Source of the DNA: Drosophila persimilis
Taxonomy: Eukaryota; Arthropoda; Insecta; Diptera; Drosophilidae
Direction of reading: 5' to 3'
Assembly: GCF_003286085.1 (NCBI RefSeq)
Contig: NW_020825324.1
Location: forward strand, 372,001-436,000
Length of the DNA stretch: 64,000 bases
The notes beneath the pieces are model-generated. The model had not been told where the DNA came from. It worked only from the letters and a program-made list of their open reading frames with translations, and did no database searches. A program made the translations under genes and the position numbers. Shown here piece by piece: positions 1 through 12,320 of this stretch. Position 1 is the first letter of the stretch. Each line of letters opens with the position of its first letter.

Positions 1-360
1 AAATATTATTTCTCGTCTTTTATCTTCGAATTTTTAGAGTAAATTTTTAAGTTGTTGCAGTATTTTTAGATAGTATTAAAGTATTTAATTTTTATTTATT
101 AATTTGTATTATTTTTGTAGTATTTTTTGTAGTACTTAGAAGTAATTCTAGTTTTTAATCTTCGAATTTTTTTAAGTACATTTTTAATTTGTTGCAGTAT
201 TTTGAAATATTTTTTTTGTATTTTCTTTTGGGTGATCTGTGGTATTTGTAATACTTTTTTTTAGTTATTTATTTGTTGTATTTAATATTTTTAGTATTTT
301 ATTTAGTATTTTTTGTAGTATTTAGTAATATTTTTAGTATTTATAGTTTTTAATCATTTT
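1..360. repeat. T-rich, C-poor degenerate repeat block
   Basis: The plus strand is dominated by T, A and G with very little C and repeats variants of TAGTATTTT. A longer internal duplication is visible: the segment near 18-70 (ATCTTCGAATTTTT, then GTTGCAGTATTTT) recurs near 153-208 with a few differences, giving a period of about 135 bp. No coding potential is seen. It resembles the block at 3.2-3.9 kb in sequence style. Confidence 0.7.
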
Positions 361-2142
361 ATTTCGGATTCAGAACCCATTCAAAGCGTCTTCCAAACGA
401 TTCCAAAAGCCTAGCCCCCGCCAACATTTAGTATTCTTTGATTTCAAGCTGACTTTTGTTCTGGCAATCATCTGTCATTAGCTAATTACCTTTCGAATTG
501 AATTCAAGTTCAAGGCAAAATTTCCAAGTCGCTGTGTGCCCGAGGCTTTTGTTTAAGTGCCAACAGAAAAAGAGAGAGCGCTGGTTTGTGGCAGGAATGG
601 AGAGAGCAGATCACAAAAGAAATTAAAGTACAAATCCCTTTGGTGGATGCCACAGCAGACACAACAGACACAGCAGACACAACAGACAATCAAAAGCATC
701 GCGAGAAAGAGAATCAGATGGATGGAAACAAAAGTTCAGCGACTGCCACTTTGGTGCAAGATACACATAAATTAAAATACAATAAAATACTAGACGAACG
801 AAAGAGCACTTCTTGGATGTGTTCCCCATACATGGGGGGATCCATGTTTCTGGCATTGATTGCCCCCCAAGCGAAGGTCATTGCTCATTTGATTTGCTAT
901 CCGTGAGGGCTTTGGCTGGGGGATCTATGTGTCACCAAAGCGGGACTGAGAACAAAAGTTTGCCAATGTGAATGACTTCTAAATTGCAAAGTGCCAGCAT
1001 TTTCCTCGAGCATATCTTGTATCTCCCGGACTCCGAATGCACTCGCCAAACTTTCAATTATTCAATATTTCTTTTCATGGGAAATTCTATCCGTTTTCCT
1101 ACTTAAAAGCGAGTCAACAAATGGGGAGGACAAATGTGAGAAATACCAGAAACAGAGGCACAGAGACACGAAGCATCGAATGGAACTAAAAAAAAAACTT
1201 TAAACTGTCTGTCAACTTAGCAGGGAGTGGCAGAGAGAGGGAGAGGGAGAGGGAGAACCCATCGTATCGAGAAAGTCTTAAGGGGCGATAAATGAATGGA
1301 AGGATTGAGGGATAGATGACAGTATGGTTGGATGATTCTTCGATGGGCGACGATGTGGCTGACACACTAGACAGAAACGCTTTGGGGCGATACTCTGGAG
1401 AATATCCTTTTCGTGTGTGTGGGAGCGGCGTGTGTCTGGTACTTGTGTGTTGGGGTCAAAACGAGACAAGTGCCAGGTCCTTTGGCCAGAGGACATGCAA
1501 CTGTAACGCTTGACCCCCTTCTTGTGGCCGCAAATGAACTTTTGCTTTAGCAATTGTCCTGCCCATCGATTGGTTGCGGTTCCAGTAAGGCTTTCATCCG
1601 ACTGCCAGAATTCATCATCATCTTCAGAATTCACTCAGTATAATCCTAGATCCTTAATTAGCAAACATTTACAATGACTCTGTTCTACAGAAAACCAGGC
1701 TTCTGCAAACTCGATTCCGAACCAACTTTATTTTAGGCAGCAATTTTTGAGACCCCACGTTCGCGACCATCATTAGGGGGGGACTCCTTTCGAAGGCATC
1801 TCAAGCCAAGAGCTGATTCCCAAGAGGCTTTGCATGGCTACGCCTGTAGACAGTCCACTTCCAAGCCAATCTTTTGTCTGTTTCCATCGATAATCGATAA
1901 TAATATTGATAACATTGAAGCCCAAGAATCTGCCGATTCCGATCAAGAATATCTGACGATGGGCAAGCCGATGGGCAAGCCGATAGGCCATACCATAGAC
2001 CAAACCGATAGGCAAGACAAAGTCTAATATTCCTGTCTTTTCGCTGTTGAAGTTGTTCGAGGTTTTTCCCTGAGATTTCCGCGTCACGGGTGAATGCGCT
2101 TTTTGACCTACTGCTGCCGCCAGAGAACATGTGAAAGGAATG

Positions 2143-2186
2143 GTGGCATGTGTGGCATGTGTGGCATGTGTGGCATGTGTGTGTGG
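2143..2186. repeat. TGTGGCATG 9-bp tandem repeat
   Basis: About 4.5 near-perfect copies of the 9-mer TGTGGCATG. The period is a multiple of three, which leaves short ORFs open on both strands; these are not taken as genes. Confidence 0.85.
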
Positions 2187-2287
2187 AGGCAAACGCAACC
2201 AGTACGAGGGCCGGCTTAGGCACTTGACACGTGTGTTCCGAATAGAGGATATGATGAAAGTGGCAGTAAGAATGGCAAATGGGAGGG

Positions 2288-2318
2288 ACGGAACGGAACG
2301 GAACGGAACGGAACGGAA
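2288..2318. repeat. GGAAC pentanucleotide repeat
   Basis: About six consecutive GGAAC units in otherwise non-coding sequence. Confidence 0.85.
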
Positions 2319-3219
2319 GAAGAGCCCATAATCAGAAACGTGCCCCAGATTGCCAGGGCGGGCCCACAGCCTCCTTTAACTACGCGATGAGAGTTCCATT
2401 CTCAATCATTGATGATTAATCAGACATCAGCTGGTGGTAAGCGTTTTGCTGTTTGCCCCATGCCACCTGCCGCCTGCCACTCACACCCCTCTCCCCTCCC
2501 CCTCTCTTATCTCTCTTTCGCTGGCACTTTGCTACGACTTCTTCTGGCTGCTGTATCCTGAAGGATGCTTTGCCCCGCCGCTGCCTTGGCAGTAAATCTG
2601 TTTTGGTTGCTTCATTAAAAATTAAACAGTGCGGCAATTTGTGGAAAGCAAAGGGCGGCAGAGCCCCCGATGTGTGGTGGGGGTAGCCCATTTGCATTAA
2701 CATCAAATCAAAGCCAGAGCCAGTGCCAAAGACTGGAGACAGGAGCAAAGAGTGCGAGGGCCTACTTTAGGGCTTTTAATAAACTCAACTTTTGGGGGAA
2801 AACAACACGGAAAATGAGGGGAGAGAAGCAGCGACTACCGCGAAAATTTTAATAAAGTCTCCTCTACACACACTCACACACACACACACACATCCAGCCC
2901 TTGCCCTGCGGCTGTCTGGCCCCTGAATTTTATTTCATTTGCAGTGCCCGCTGCATAGTTGAAGGCGTCTTTTTTCAACAAAGATAAAGCAAAGATACAG
3001 CCATAAGAATACTCAAAAGAATTCATCTCAGGGAGATAGTGAGAGTGGAAGTGGCCGGCGAAGCCTCAAATACCCTACAATATCTTAAAGATGTATGTAA
3101 GTTATGTTTTATTTATGCATAAAATCCCATATTTTTCAATTTTGTCTTAGCCATAGAATCGTTTATACCAGAGCTCGCACATTTTCGGCACTTTCTTTAG
3201 CCTTTTCAAACACATTTTG

Positions 3220-3860
3220 AAAATTATTGCAGTATTTTTTTTTTTTAATTTCATAGGTATGTGAGAGTATTTTGAATATATATTTTTTAGCATTTTATTT
3301 AGTATTTGTTGGTATATTTTATATTATTAGTATTTAACTTCTTCATTTGTAGTATTTTAATAGCTTTTTTATTGTTTGTAAGAACAGAATTCTTTCAGTA
3401 TTAAAAGTATTTTTAAAATTTCAGTACTATTTTTTTTAATATTTTGTGGGATATTTTTCAAAAGTATGTTGGAGTATTTTTAATATATATTTTAATATTA
3501 TTTTTTGAGTATTTTTTGGTATATGTTATATTTTTAGTATTTAACTTCGTTATTTGTAGTATTTTTATAGTTTTTTTCAGTTTAAAAAAAAAAAAAAAAA
3601 ATTTTATATATATTTTGTTGTACATTTTTTAAAAGTATGTTAGAGTATTTTTAATATACATTTTGTATTAATTTATGTAGTTTTTTTTAGTATTTCATTT
3701 CGTCATTTTTAGTATTTTATCAAGCATTTTTTAATAACAGTATTACTTTAGTACTTTTTGCATATTTTCTTAGATGGTTTATTTTCTATGTATTTTTATG
3801 AATATTTTTTGGAATATTTAAGTATATTTTTTGTAGTATTTATTTTTAACAATTTTGAGT
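3220..3860. repeat. Degenerate ~170-205 bp tandem repeat, T-rich
   Basis: Three related copies start near 3256, 3462 and 3633 at the shared core GTATGT..GAGTATTTT followed by AATATAyATTTT. The first two also share TTTAGTATTTAACTTC and TTTGTAGTATTTT. The plus strand is strongly T-rich and C-poor and includes a poly-A run near 3583-3600. No coding potential. Confidence 0.65.
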
Positions 3861-6800
3861 GTTTCTTTTTATTAATTTCGTTCGAATTTATTTAAGTTAA
3901 TTTCTGGTCATTTCTGGTTTCAAGAAGCTTTGATTTTTTCAATATAAAGCCAACATGGAATAGATTCCCACTTTTATTCTCAATTTCGTATGTTCAAGCG
4001 TATTCGTAATGCCTTTTCGATTGCGGGGAAAAATGCTTACACAAAATTCATTGGAGCATTAAGTGTTCCACACAAAAAAAGAAAACAAAGAGAAAGGAAG
4101 GGAGGGGAGGGGAAGAGAGAGGAAAGAAAAGGAAATTTCCGGAAAAGAATTTGTATATGTATATGTACACAAGACACACAGAAATAGAAAATTATATATG
4201 CACATTACAGCGCAGATTTTTGGCACTTGACGCACACAGCAGGAGCAGGAGGAGCGGCAGGAGTGGCAGCAGGAAGAGAGAGTGAGAGACCATTTTCATT
4301 TTCATTTTCATTCTCATTTGAGTTCTCTTTTGTTTTTTGTTTTTCGCTGAGTAGAATCTTTATACTCATCTTCATCTACATTTCCATTTCCCATAAATAA
4401 TTCCTCAAGTCAAGCAGAAAGTGACAGGACAGAAAAAACTTGGCACTTGGGGAATTTTGTTTTGGGGATAGTTTTTTTTGTTTTTTTTTTTGTTTCGCAC
4501 CGAATGACATTGCCAAAAGCAGGCAAGCGGATGGATTTCCCTCATGAGTTGTTAACATATTAAGAAGATTTCACTTAAGTACCAACATCCGAGCAGCCGA
4601 ACATCCGAACAGCCCAAAAGGTTAATGATGCTCGAGGAGGACAAACCCCCAAATAAGCAGGCAACACCACACATTATTCTATGCTGTTTTTGGTGCCTTT
4701 TTTTTGCAATGGAAATGGAAATGTGTGTTCAAATTGCCCATAAAAGCAGGGCCGGTACATAGAGCTCTCCAGAGCTCCCTCCATCATATTTCGGGGGTTG
4801 GCATATTTAATGGATGACAATATTTTAATACCCTTTTTCTTTTGTGAATTTTGGGTAGATATCATGAGGGGATTATATGAGTTTGGAGCTGGTTTTACAG
4901 TTGGTCGTATGAAGGGGGGAAAAAGGGACTTTGAAATAATGAAAGGTACAACACTAAAACGAAATTGGATTCAAAAAACACGCGACCCACAAATAGATTT
5001 TACTTCTTAATTAAAGAATCCTTTATGTCTCAGCTGAGATCGGAATAACACTGATTTCCAGAGCAAATCTTCTTAAAAGGCAGCCGTGAAAGCCACATGT
5101 AAGTCGCGGTACTTTCAACAAAATCTCATCAATCAGAATCTATCAAAACATATTCGAATCTCGATGTAGAAACACATCTCATTATCACTGATCTCCCATT
5201 CAAATCTACCTCAAGGACAGCCGTAAAGGCCACATGCAAGTCGCGGGTAAAAAGCAGACAAAAACAGGACCCAAAGCAGGACCATAAACCACAATTAAAG
5301 GTAAGTGCAAGACCATAAACTATGCATTGCAAGGGGAGAATGATTCGTGAATAAACATTTGGACACAAATCATTCACAATTTTGTTGTACAACCAAACAC
5401 CCAACACTTTCTGTTGCTGTTGCCGAAGCGCGTGTGTGTGGCATGAGGCAGCGCAAATTGCTGGAGCATGTGTCTGCGAAATTTGCGTTCATTTGAAGCA
5501 TAAGAGTGCGTGCCACTTGGGGCGTGGCTGTCAAAACGGAAACAGGGAAACGGAAAAAGGATCTGAGAGATTGAGGGGCATGCCACACACACACATGGAT
5601 TGCCAGCTGAGTGGGCATATTTTTGGCATGATTTAACACTTAATTAGAAACATTTTTGACTTGAGTGTCGCCTCATCACGAGCTTCATTCTCGCTTTTCG
5701 CCCGGAACACCGGATCGTACGAGTATGAGTAATCGTCATAAACGACACACAGGACTCGCACACGCACACGCACACGCACACAGAGAATGTGAGTACACTC
5801 GTTCCCCACCCATTCACTTTCTTTCACTTTCTTTCACCCTTTCCCTGGCGTTTTTGCACCGTTTCCACCGTCGTGTGGTGGCAGCTGTCTGAATTATTAA
5901 ATAAATAAGCAACATGGCGGCGGACAGGCAACAACCGACAAAATAATGAAAAATAAATCCCAAATGTTGCATCCCCAACCCTTTGGGTGGGGGGGGGGAT
6001 GTGGGTGTGACGGCAGGACTTTTGCTTAACTTTCGGTTAACGCTTTCGTTTGGAACCTAATCGCTTGTTGATGGTCGGTCTCATTCGTGGGCAGAGATTT
6101 GTTTTTTTTTGCTTCTGGGGCGGGGGGAGGAGGAGTCCCTAATTTATGCGCCATGTTTTAGCAGGAAAAGCGCCTTTGAAAAGTTTTCAAACGTTGAAAG
6201 GCTTTGCGAAAAGTGAAACGAATAGTTGGAGTTTAAAGAGCATAATTCCTAGCCGAAATTCTATTTGGAAAATGTTACAAATTATTTTAAAAAGTAAACA
6301 CTTTTTTTTTAAATCATAGTTAATTACGGCGGCTGTTGTATAAGTTATAAATCTGTAATAATATTTTATATTCAAATATAAATTACAAACAATTATACAA
6401 AAAAAAAAAAACACGAGATTTAAATTTTTCAAATATTTTAAGAACGTTAAGAAAACTAAAAACAAAAACTAAAATCAGCAACTAAAAAGAAAAAAGGCTG
6501 TTTTTATTTTATTGGTTTTTAAATGTGTTTAAAAAATTTTATTTTTTTTAATAAGGCTAAATAAAAAGGTAAAAATCTGTAAAAAATAATGTATATTTTT
6601 TGCAAATTTATAAAAAATCCTTAAAAAATGTAGAAAGTTATACAATCTGATTTTTAAGGAATTTTTTTTTCAATGGTTGTTCAATTATTTGTAATAATTG
6701 TCTATGGGCCATTGTTTTACATTCAAACCCCACTCCTTCCCTCTTGAGTCGCAGCCTTTGCCGTTTTCATCATCTGAATAAACCATCGATTAGCATACAA

Positions 6801-7638
6801 AATGCAAAGTTCCCTCCAGTTCGTCGTTCCAAACGTTTTCCAATCAAAAACAAGTTTTATAATTCCACTTGTGTGTTGCAATAACTATTGTAGCCCATCT
6901 AATGATTGCAAATAAGCCTCGGCTGCAGCTGGGAATAGAGCGCTTTTCAGTATAGTTTTCGTAAGTGATGAAGCAATCAGCAATCAGCAATCAGAGGGAT
7001 TCTAAAGCTCAAGTTATTGTACAATCGGCGGCACACTTCATACGCATTAGCATTTTGCGTAGCATTTTCTAGAGGCAGCAATCAATGGACCCCACTCGAA
7101 ATTTGCATGGCAATCAGAGGATTCACACAGAAAAGATGCAAAGTTAAATGTCTGTCTGTCTGTCTGGACACTTGCCTTTTCCGTCGTGTAATTAAATGAA
7201 GAGGAAAATGCTGAGAAACGGAAATGGGAAAAAATAACCAAATAAAAGAAATGTCAAAGCCATCATCTCACACACACACACACGAGAGAGAGAGAGAGAG
7301 ATGCAACAAATTGTGCATTTCCTTTAGAGGAAAACTCTGTCTATCTGTCTAGTAATTAGCCAGAAATTTCCATTTTTGCGAGTCTCTTTCGGAAGCTCCG
7401 CACAGAATCCCATAGAAGTTGTCTGCATAGCTAAGTACATGTCTTCTTACTTATTTATAATAAATGTATGTATTCCTACTCCACTACACTTTTGTTCTGT
7501 CTGTCTGTCTGTCTGTCTGTGGCATCATCGTCATCTTTAAACCCCTGAGTGAGAGCCTTCTCCTGCTCAGCCTCCTACGCTTTACATACAAAATAAATAA
7601 TTTCATTTGACTTGCAAATGTTGGCCTCATGCCACACG

Positions 7639-7686
7639 CAATGGCAGGCAATGCCAGGCAATGGCAGGCAATGCCAGGCAATGGCA
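7639..7686. repeat. 10-bp AGGCAATGGC/AGGCAATGCC array
   Basis: Alternating AGGCAATGGC and AGGCAATGCC units, about five copies. The same core, TGGCAATGC or its complement, recurs dispersed at 11.2-11.35 kb and 12.4-12.63 kb. Confidence 0.8.
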
Positions 7687-7834
7687 AAGGCAGGAGGAGG
7701 CTACTCACAGCCACATCCACATCCACATCCACAGCTGAGGCCCAGACCCTCTCGTGGGTCGTACCACTCATAATGCCAGGGCTATGAGGCTATATCCTCT
7801 ATAGCCTCTCTACAGGAACAATAACACCAGTGAC

Positions 7835-7878
7835 GGCAGGCAGGCGGGCAGGCGGGCGGGCAGGCGGGCGGGCAGGCA
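7835..7878. repeat. GGCAGGCGG-type G-rich repeat
   Basis: Interspersed GGCAGGC and GGGC units, strongly G-rich on the plus strand and C-poor in between. Four or more G-runs could support a G-quadruplex. Confidence 0.75.
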
Positions 7879-9561
7879 ACAAGCGAAGGAAAGGAAAAAC
7901 AATGCCAAGAACAGAGCAAACAACAAAATGCATATGAATGGAAACGGAATGGGATACAAAATGCTAAAACAAAAAAAGAAATAGGGACAAAATGCTGGAA
8001 AATTTAATGGTAATCTTCTGTATGAGAGTGAGTGAGAGAGAGAGAGAGAGAGAGAGGGGCCCTTTGTAGGAGCTAATTCGATGGAGCGGTTCCAGAAGGT
8101 ACCTTAAGACTCCGAGAGATCGATTCGATGAAGGATCGATCTTCTGTTGAAGCTTCAGTAGAGCCAAAGTTCCATCCTTTCGACTCAAAAGCATGGCCTA
8201 CTTTTAGGCAGCCAACACACCAACGCGCCTTTCAACAACAAACTTTCAACAAGGCATAAGAAATTTCATTATAGAATGCACACGAATGGAAATAAAACCA
8301 TGAGAGAGGGCGAAAGAGAGTGTAAAATCAAACAAAAGCCACACAAAAAGACCGCAGAAAAGTAAATATCACAAGAGAAAGCCACAAAGTCCATGCAGGG
8401 GGGGAGGGGGGCAGCGGACTTTTAATGCATTTTCAATACATATCCATTAAATATTAATCAACGACCATCGGTAACCGCCGCACAGCCCTCAGGTAATGTC
8501 ATTTTAATTTGATATTTACAACTGTTTGTGTTTGCATTCCATAAAAATATATATTTTTAATGCAATTAACATGCCCGCCAGAACGAGAGAGAGAGAGAGC
8601 GAGAGAGAGACAGATGGACGGGTAGAAAATCCCGACTAAAATGCACTCAAGCCGCAGAGCTTTTAATTAGTTGGTGGATGCCACTGTTGCATCCTTGCAA
8701 CATTCACATTTCAGCGACAGCCCCCGAAGGCAACGACAGTCAGCAAGTTTTTTTAATGATGTGGCACTGCCACACGAATGGGGACAGTGGACGAAGAACG
8801 AAGAACGGCGGAGGATTGCAACTAAATGCTGACCACGAAATAACTTGGCCAAGGCCAGGCTAGGCCAGGCCAGGCCAGGCCAAACACAACTGCATCCCTA
8901 AGAAAATAATTCGCTCGAGTTGACATTTTTGCAGAGACCCAAAAGATAAATGGTTGGAGGGGCGTGGGGGTAAAACCAAAGATCTGTGCACGCGGAGGAT
9001 AAGGCGCTAAGAAGCGACAGCAAAGTATAATTAGATGGACAGTGGGCGGAAAGGCACGAACACTTTGGGAACAGCTTTGGGAATACTCTTTCGGGATATT
9101 TTTGAAAGCAAACTTCAACTCTGAAAAGATCGCGATTCTACAGCATTTGTGCTTCCCTCCAGGTGACACTCGTCAGCGTCATCTTAGCTTCCTCGTTGGC
9201 CAACTGCTTATGCGTTTTTCTTGGCCCTATCCTTTAAGTGGCTGTAGCCACTGGTTTCCATGACTGTCGCATGTATTTGTGGCTCAAGTGCAGCACTTTG
9301 TTATTTTTAGCCATCGTCATCGCCATGTCCCTGTCCCAGTCCTAGTCCTACCCTGTCCTTTGCCTCTCAGCCACTTTTGCTAGCTGTTTATCATGCTTTT
9401 CTTAGTATTGCTTCTGCTGCTTGACTTGTGTTGTTCTTCTGCGACTACTGCTTGCTTTGCTATATACGATTTTTTATTTCTCCTCGTTTTTTTTGTTTTT
9501 GTGTATCATACTTAATTATCTCTTGATGATATTCACAAATTTCTCAGCATAAAAGCATAAA

Positions 9562-9965
9562 ATGCTTTTATCGCTCTGCTTTTCTGTCTTTCAGGCTTTT
9601 ATCATCGTGCTTTCCTGTCTGTCATACTTTAATCATCCTATTTTCTTGTCTAACATGCTTTCAACACTCTGCTTTCCAGTCTGTCATGCTTTTATCCCTC
9701 TACTTCCCTGTCTGTCATGCTTTTATCCCTCTACTTTCCTCTCTTTCATGCTTTTATCACTATATTTTCCTGTCTGTCACACTTTTATCATTCTACTTTC
9801 CTGTCTGTCATGCTTTTATCCCTCTACTTCCCTTTCTGTCATGCTTTTATCCCTCTACTTTCCTCTCTTTCATGCTTTTATCACTATATTTTCCTGTCTG
9901 TCACACTTTTATCATTCTACTTTCCTGTCTGTCATGCTTTTATCACTCTACTTTCTTGTCTCTCT
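9562..9965. repeat. 31-bp minisatellite with 124-bp higher-order period
   Basis: About thirteen tandem units of exactly 31 bp, each built on the motif CTGTCATGCTTTTATC plus a CTACTTTCCT-like tail. Starts of successive CTGTC/CTTTC anchors fall at 9681, 9712, 9743, 9774, 9805, 9836 and 9867, each 31 bp apart. Four consecutive units (about 9712-9835) are nearly repeated by the next four, a 124-bp higher-order repeat. The unit has no stop in any plus frame, so three long overlapping ORFs arise here; because 31 is not a multiple of three these are by-products of the repeat, not genes. Confidence 0.92.
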
Positions 9966-12257
9966 GTTGTGCTACTTTCACTCATGCTTTCGGTTGAATA
10001 TGCCCTTTTCTACTCCGCTCGATTTACACATCATTCTTTCTTAACCCCTGCTTGCTTTTATCACACATTTTGCAATCCTTCATTCGGTGTCACATGCGTT
10101 TTCTTCTTGGAAATGTCACATGTACTATACTTTCGTTTGTCCTACGTTTTTCTCGTACTTTTTGGTGATCTTCTTGCGTGCTTTTCATTCCTCCTTAGTT
10201 CTCTAGTTCTTGTTTGCATAATCTTTTGCTTTAATCAAACTTTTCGACCCTCCTCTGGCTGCTTGTCATTCTTTTTTCCACCTCTTGCCCCCTCTGGCTA
10301 CTTGTTAATATTTTCCTAAAGCTGTTTGTTCCACTTTCTCCTTCCATCCCATACCTTTTGACGTTCCTTCTTTCCCTTGTCATACTTTTGCGACTCATTT
10401 GTTATCCATCATACGAGTTTTCTCTGTTTTTTTTTTTTGTCAAACATTCTGTGGTCACACTTTTCCGGTTACTGCTTGCTTCTGTCAGTGCATTTTCGAT
10501 GCAGTCAATGTGGTGTTCGTGTTTATTGGCAACGCAAAAACCAAAAATAAATGATGCAAATATTTTGTAACAAGCAAAACCCCAACACCGGGCACCACAA
10601 ATACCCCATTTCTAGTTCTGTCATCCACTGGCATCCATTTGCAGTTATTGCACTTTCTGTCGTGTCCTGTTTCTGTTGGTCCGTCCGTCTGTCCGTTTGG
10701 CTTTGGGTGTTGTGATTAACAAGTAAGCTGGTGGCTTTCCAATGCCATCTCTCCACTTGCAGAGGACTGTGCTGTCCTGTCGCCTCGCTGTCGTCTGTCG
10801 TCTGTCGTCTGATGTCCCTCCATCTGTCTGACTGTCTGACTGTCGGGCGGTGTCCCCTTGTCTATGTCTGTTGCAGACAGGCAACAACTTGGTAGCACAG
10901 TGTAAGTAAGCCCCTGTCTTGTTGTCGCTTAATTCTGTTTGCCACTGGCCATGCCTGTGCATTTGAGGGCTTGCCAAATGGCAACTTTGTTATTTGCAAA
11001 ACCAGTGTCTACCCAGACACGCAGAAACGTAGAAACGTAGAAACGCAGAAAAACGAATGCCAGAAAGTAGGAAAGACAATATTTAAACACTAAACAATCT
11101 AAAAGACTGTTAACTAATTGGAGTGTGGATTTAGTTATGAAGAGAAACATCAACTAACGATGCCAACAATGGTTATAGCATTGCCAGCTGTCGCTTTGAA
11201 GCAGAAACAGCATTGCCAGTGCTAAACAATCATTTTAAATGAGTCTCCGACAGAGACTGTACTTTGAACTCTTAAATAAGACGGTTAGATGGTACCTTAA
11301 TGGGAGTTTTCCCCGCCAAAGGCATTGCCAACACCTACTAGGCATTGCCATTTGACTGTAATTACAACCAAAACTATTTATAGGGCTTTAAAAGTCTACG
11401 AAAATAGCCATTACTTGAAATGGAAATCGAAAAACACAGCAAAAAGAAAAGAAAAAAACAAATCATTGCCCAAGAAATAAATTCCAAAGCAATGAAAATA
11501 AAGCAATAATATATGGATATTGTATATTGTTTTGGTTAGAAGAAAAGCATTCGGCCGCAATCGCTTTGCTATTTCCTATTATTGATCTCTCGATTTCGGT
11601 CTCGATAAGACGTCACGTCACGTGTGTGTGCAGACACATTTTTCCAGCGGGCCACCCCAATCACATCATCACGATCCACCTCTCTGTTTCCCAAATTACT
11701 GCCCCATCCAGCCATCCAGCCATCCAGCCATCCATCTATCATCCATCATCTCGAAGCCGCAATCGAAGCGATCTGTCTGCATTGTTTTGCCTAAAAATAA
11801 ACACAATACATACCCTCCATCTGTCGGATCGGCATATACTCTAATCACGTCACAACATTTAAACACCTGGCCAACATTGTGTCCATAGGATTTACAGCTC
11901 AAATTATTTAAGTAAATTTTTCAAAAATTACTTGCTTGCTTCCTTTGTAACAAATTGCTTTTGTGATGTTTGCTCAAATTTTTAATTAGATTTGTCACTC
12001 AAGCGCTTCTTTTCAGCAAAAGCAAAAACAAAAAAGACCAACGAAACGAGACGATGATCGTTTCTTGTGCCAATTCTCAGTAGAAAATCCCGAGAGTGCA
12101 GTGCACCGAGCACGATAATTAATGTTAATTTTAACACGAAAGTGGATTTTGGGGCAATTTAATAGAGCTCGAGGCAGGCGTCATTAAAACTATTCAAACC
12201 ATGTGAATGCGAATGCGAATGCAATTTGGCTGCCGGCAAAACGATTAGAGAACTGAA

Positions 12258-12291
<34 letters not shown>

Positions 12292-12320
12292 ATGGATGGA
12301 TGGATGGATGGATGGATGGA
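12258..12320. repeat. Compound AGGC/ATGG tetranucleotide microsatellite
   Basis: About eight AGGC units run directly into about seven ATGG units: two tetranucleotide tracts joined at a single CAGATGG junction. Confidence 0.9.

Larger units (their letters stand above)
361..3219. other. Non-coding stretch with microsatellites
   Basis: No ORF here has protein-like composition or convincing splice sites. It contains several simple repeats: a 9-bp TGTGGCATG array at about 2143-2186, a GGAAC pentamer array at about 2288-2318, and a CA tract at about 2866-2891. It is probably intronic or intergenic sequence of a long minus-strand gene, by inference from the 5' exons at 34-39 kb. Confidence 0.6.
3861..9550. 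other. Non-coding stretch with microsatellites
   Basis: No gene supported. Simple repeats include GCACAC at about 5757-5782, CTGT at about 7497-7520, an AGGCAATG(G/C)C array at about 7639-7686, CCACAT at about 7711-7733, GGCAGGCGG-type at about 7835-7878, GA tracts at about 8033-8056 and 8584-8610, and GGCCA at about 8848-8882. An AT-rich segment covers roughly 6240-6660. It is likely intron or intergenic DNA. Confidence 0.6.

Noticed and set aside
9562..10319. Three overlapping long plus-strand ORFs (up to 200 codons) resembling a membrane protein
   Set aside because: They coincide with the 31-bp minisatellite, whose unit is stop-free in all frames; hydrophobic repeats such as HAFI and FYHS are by-products of the period.
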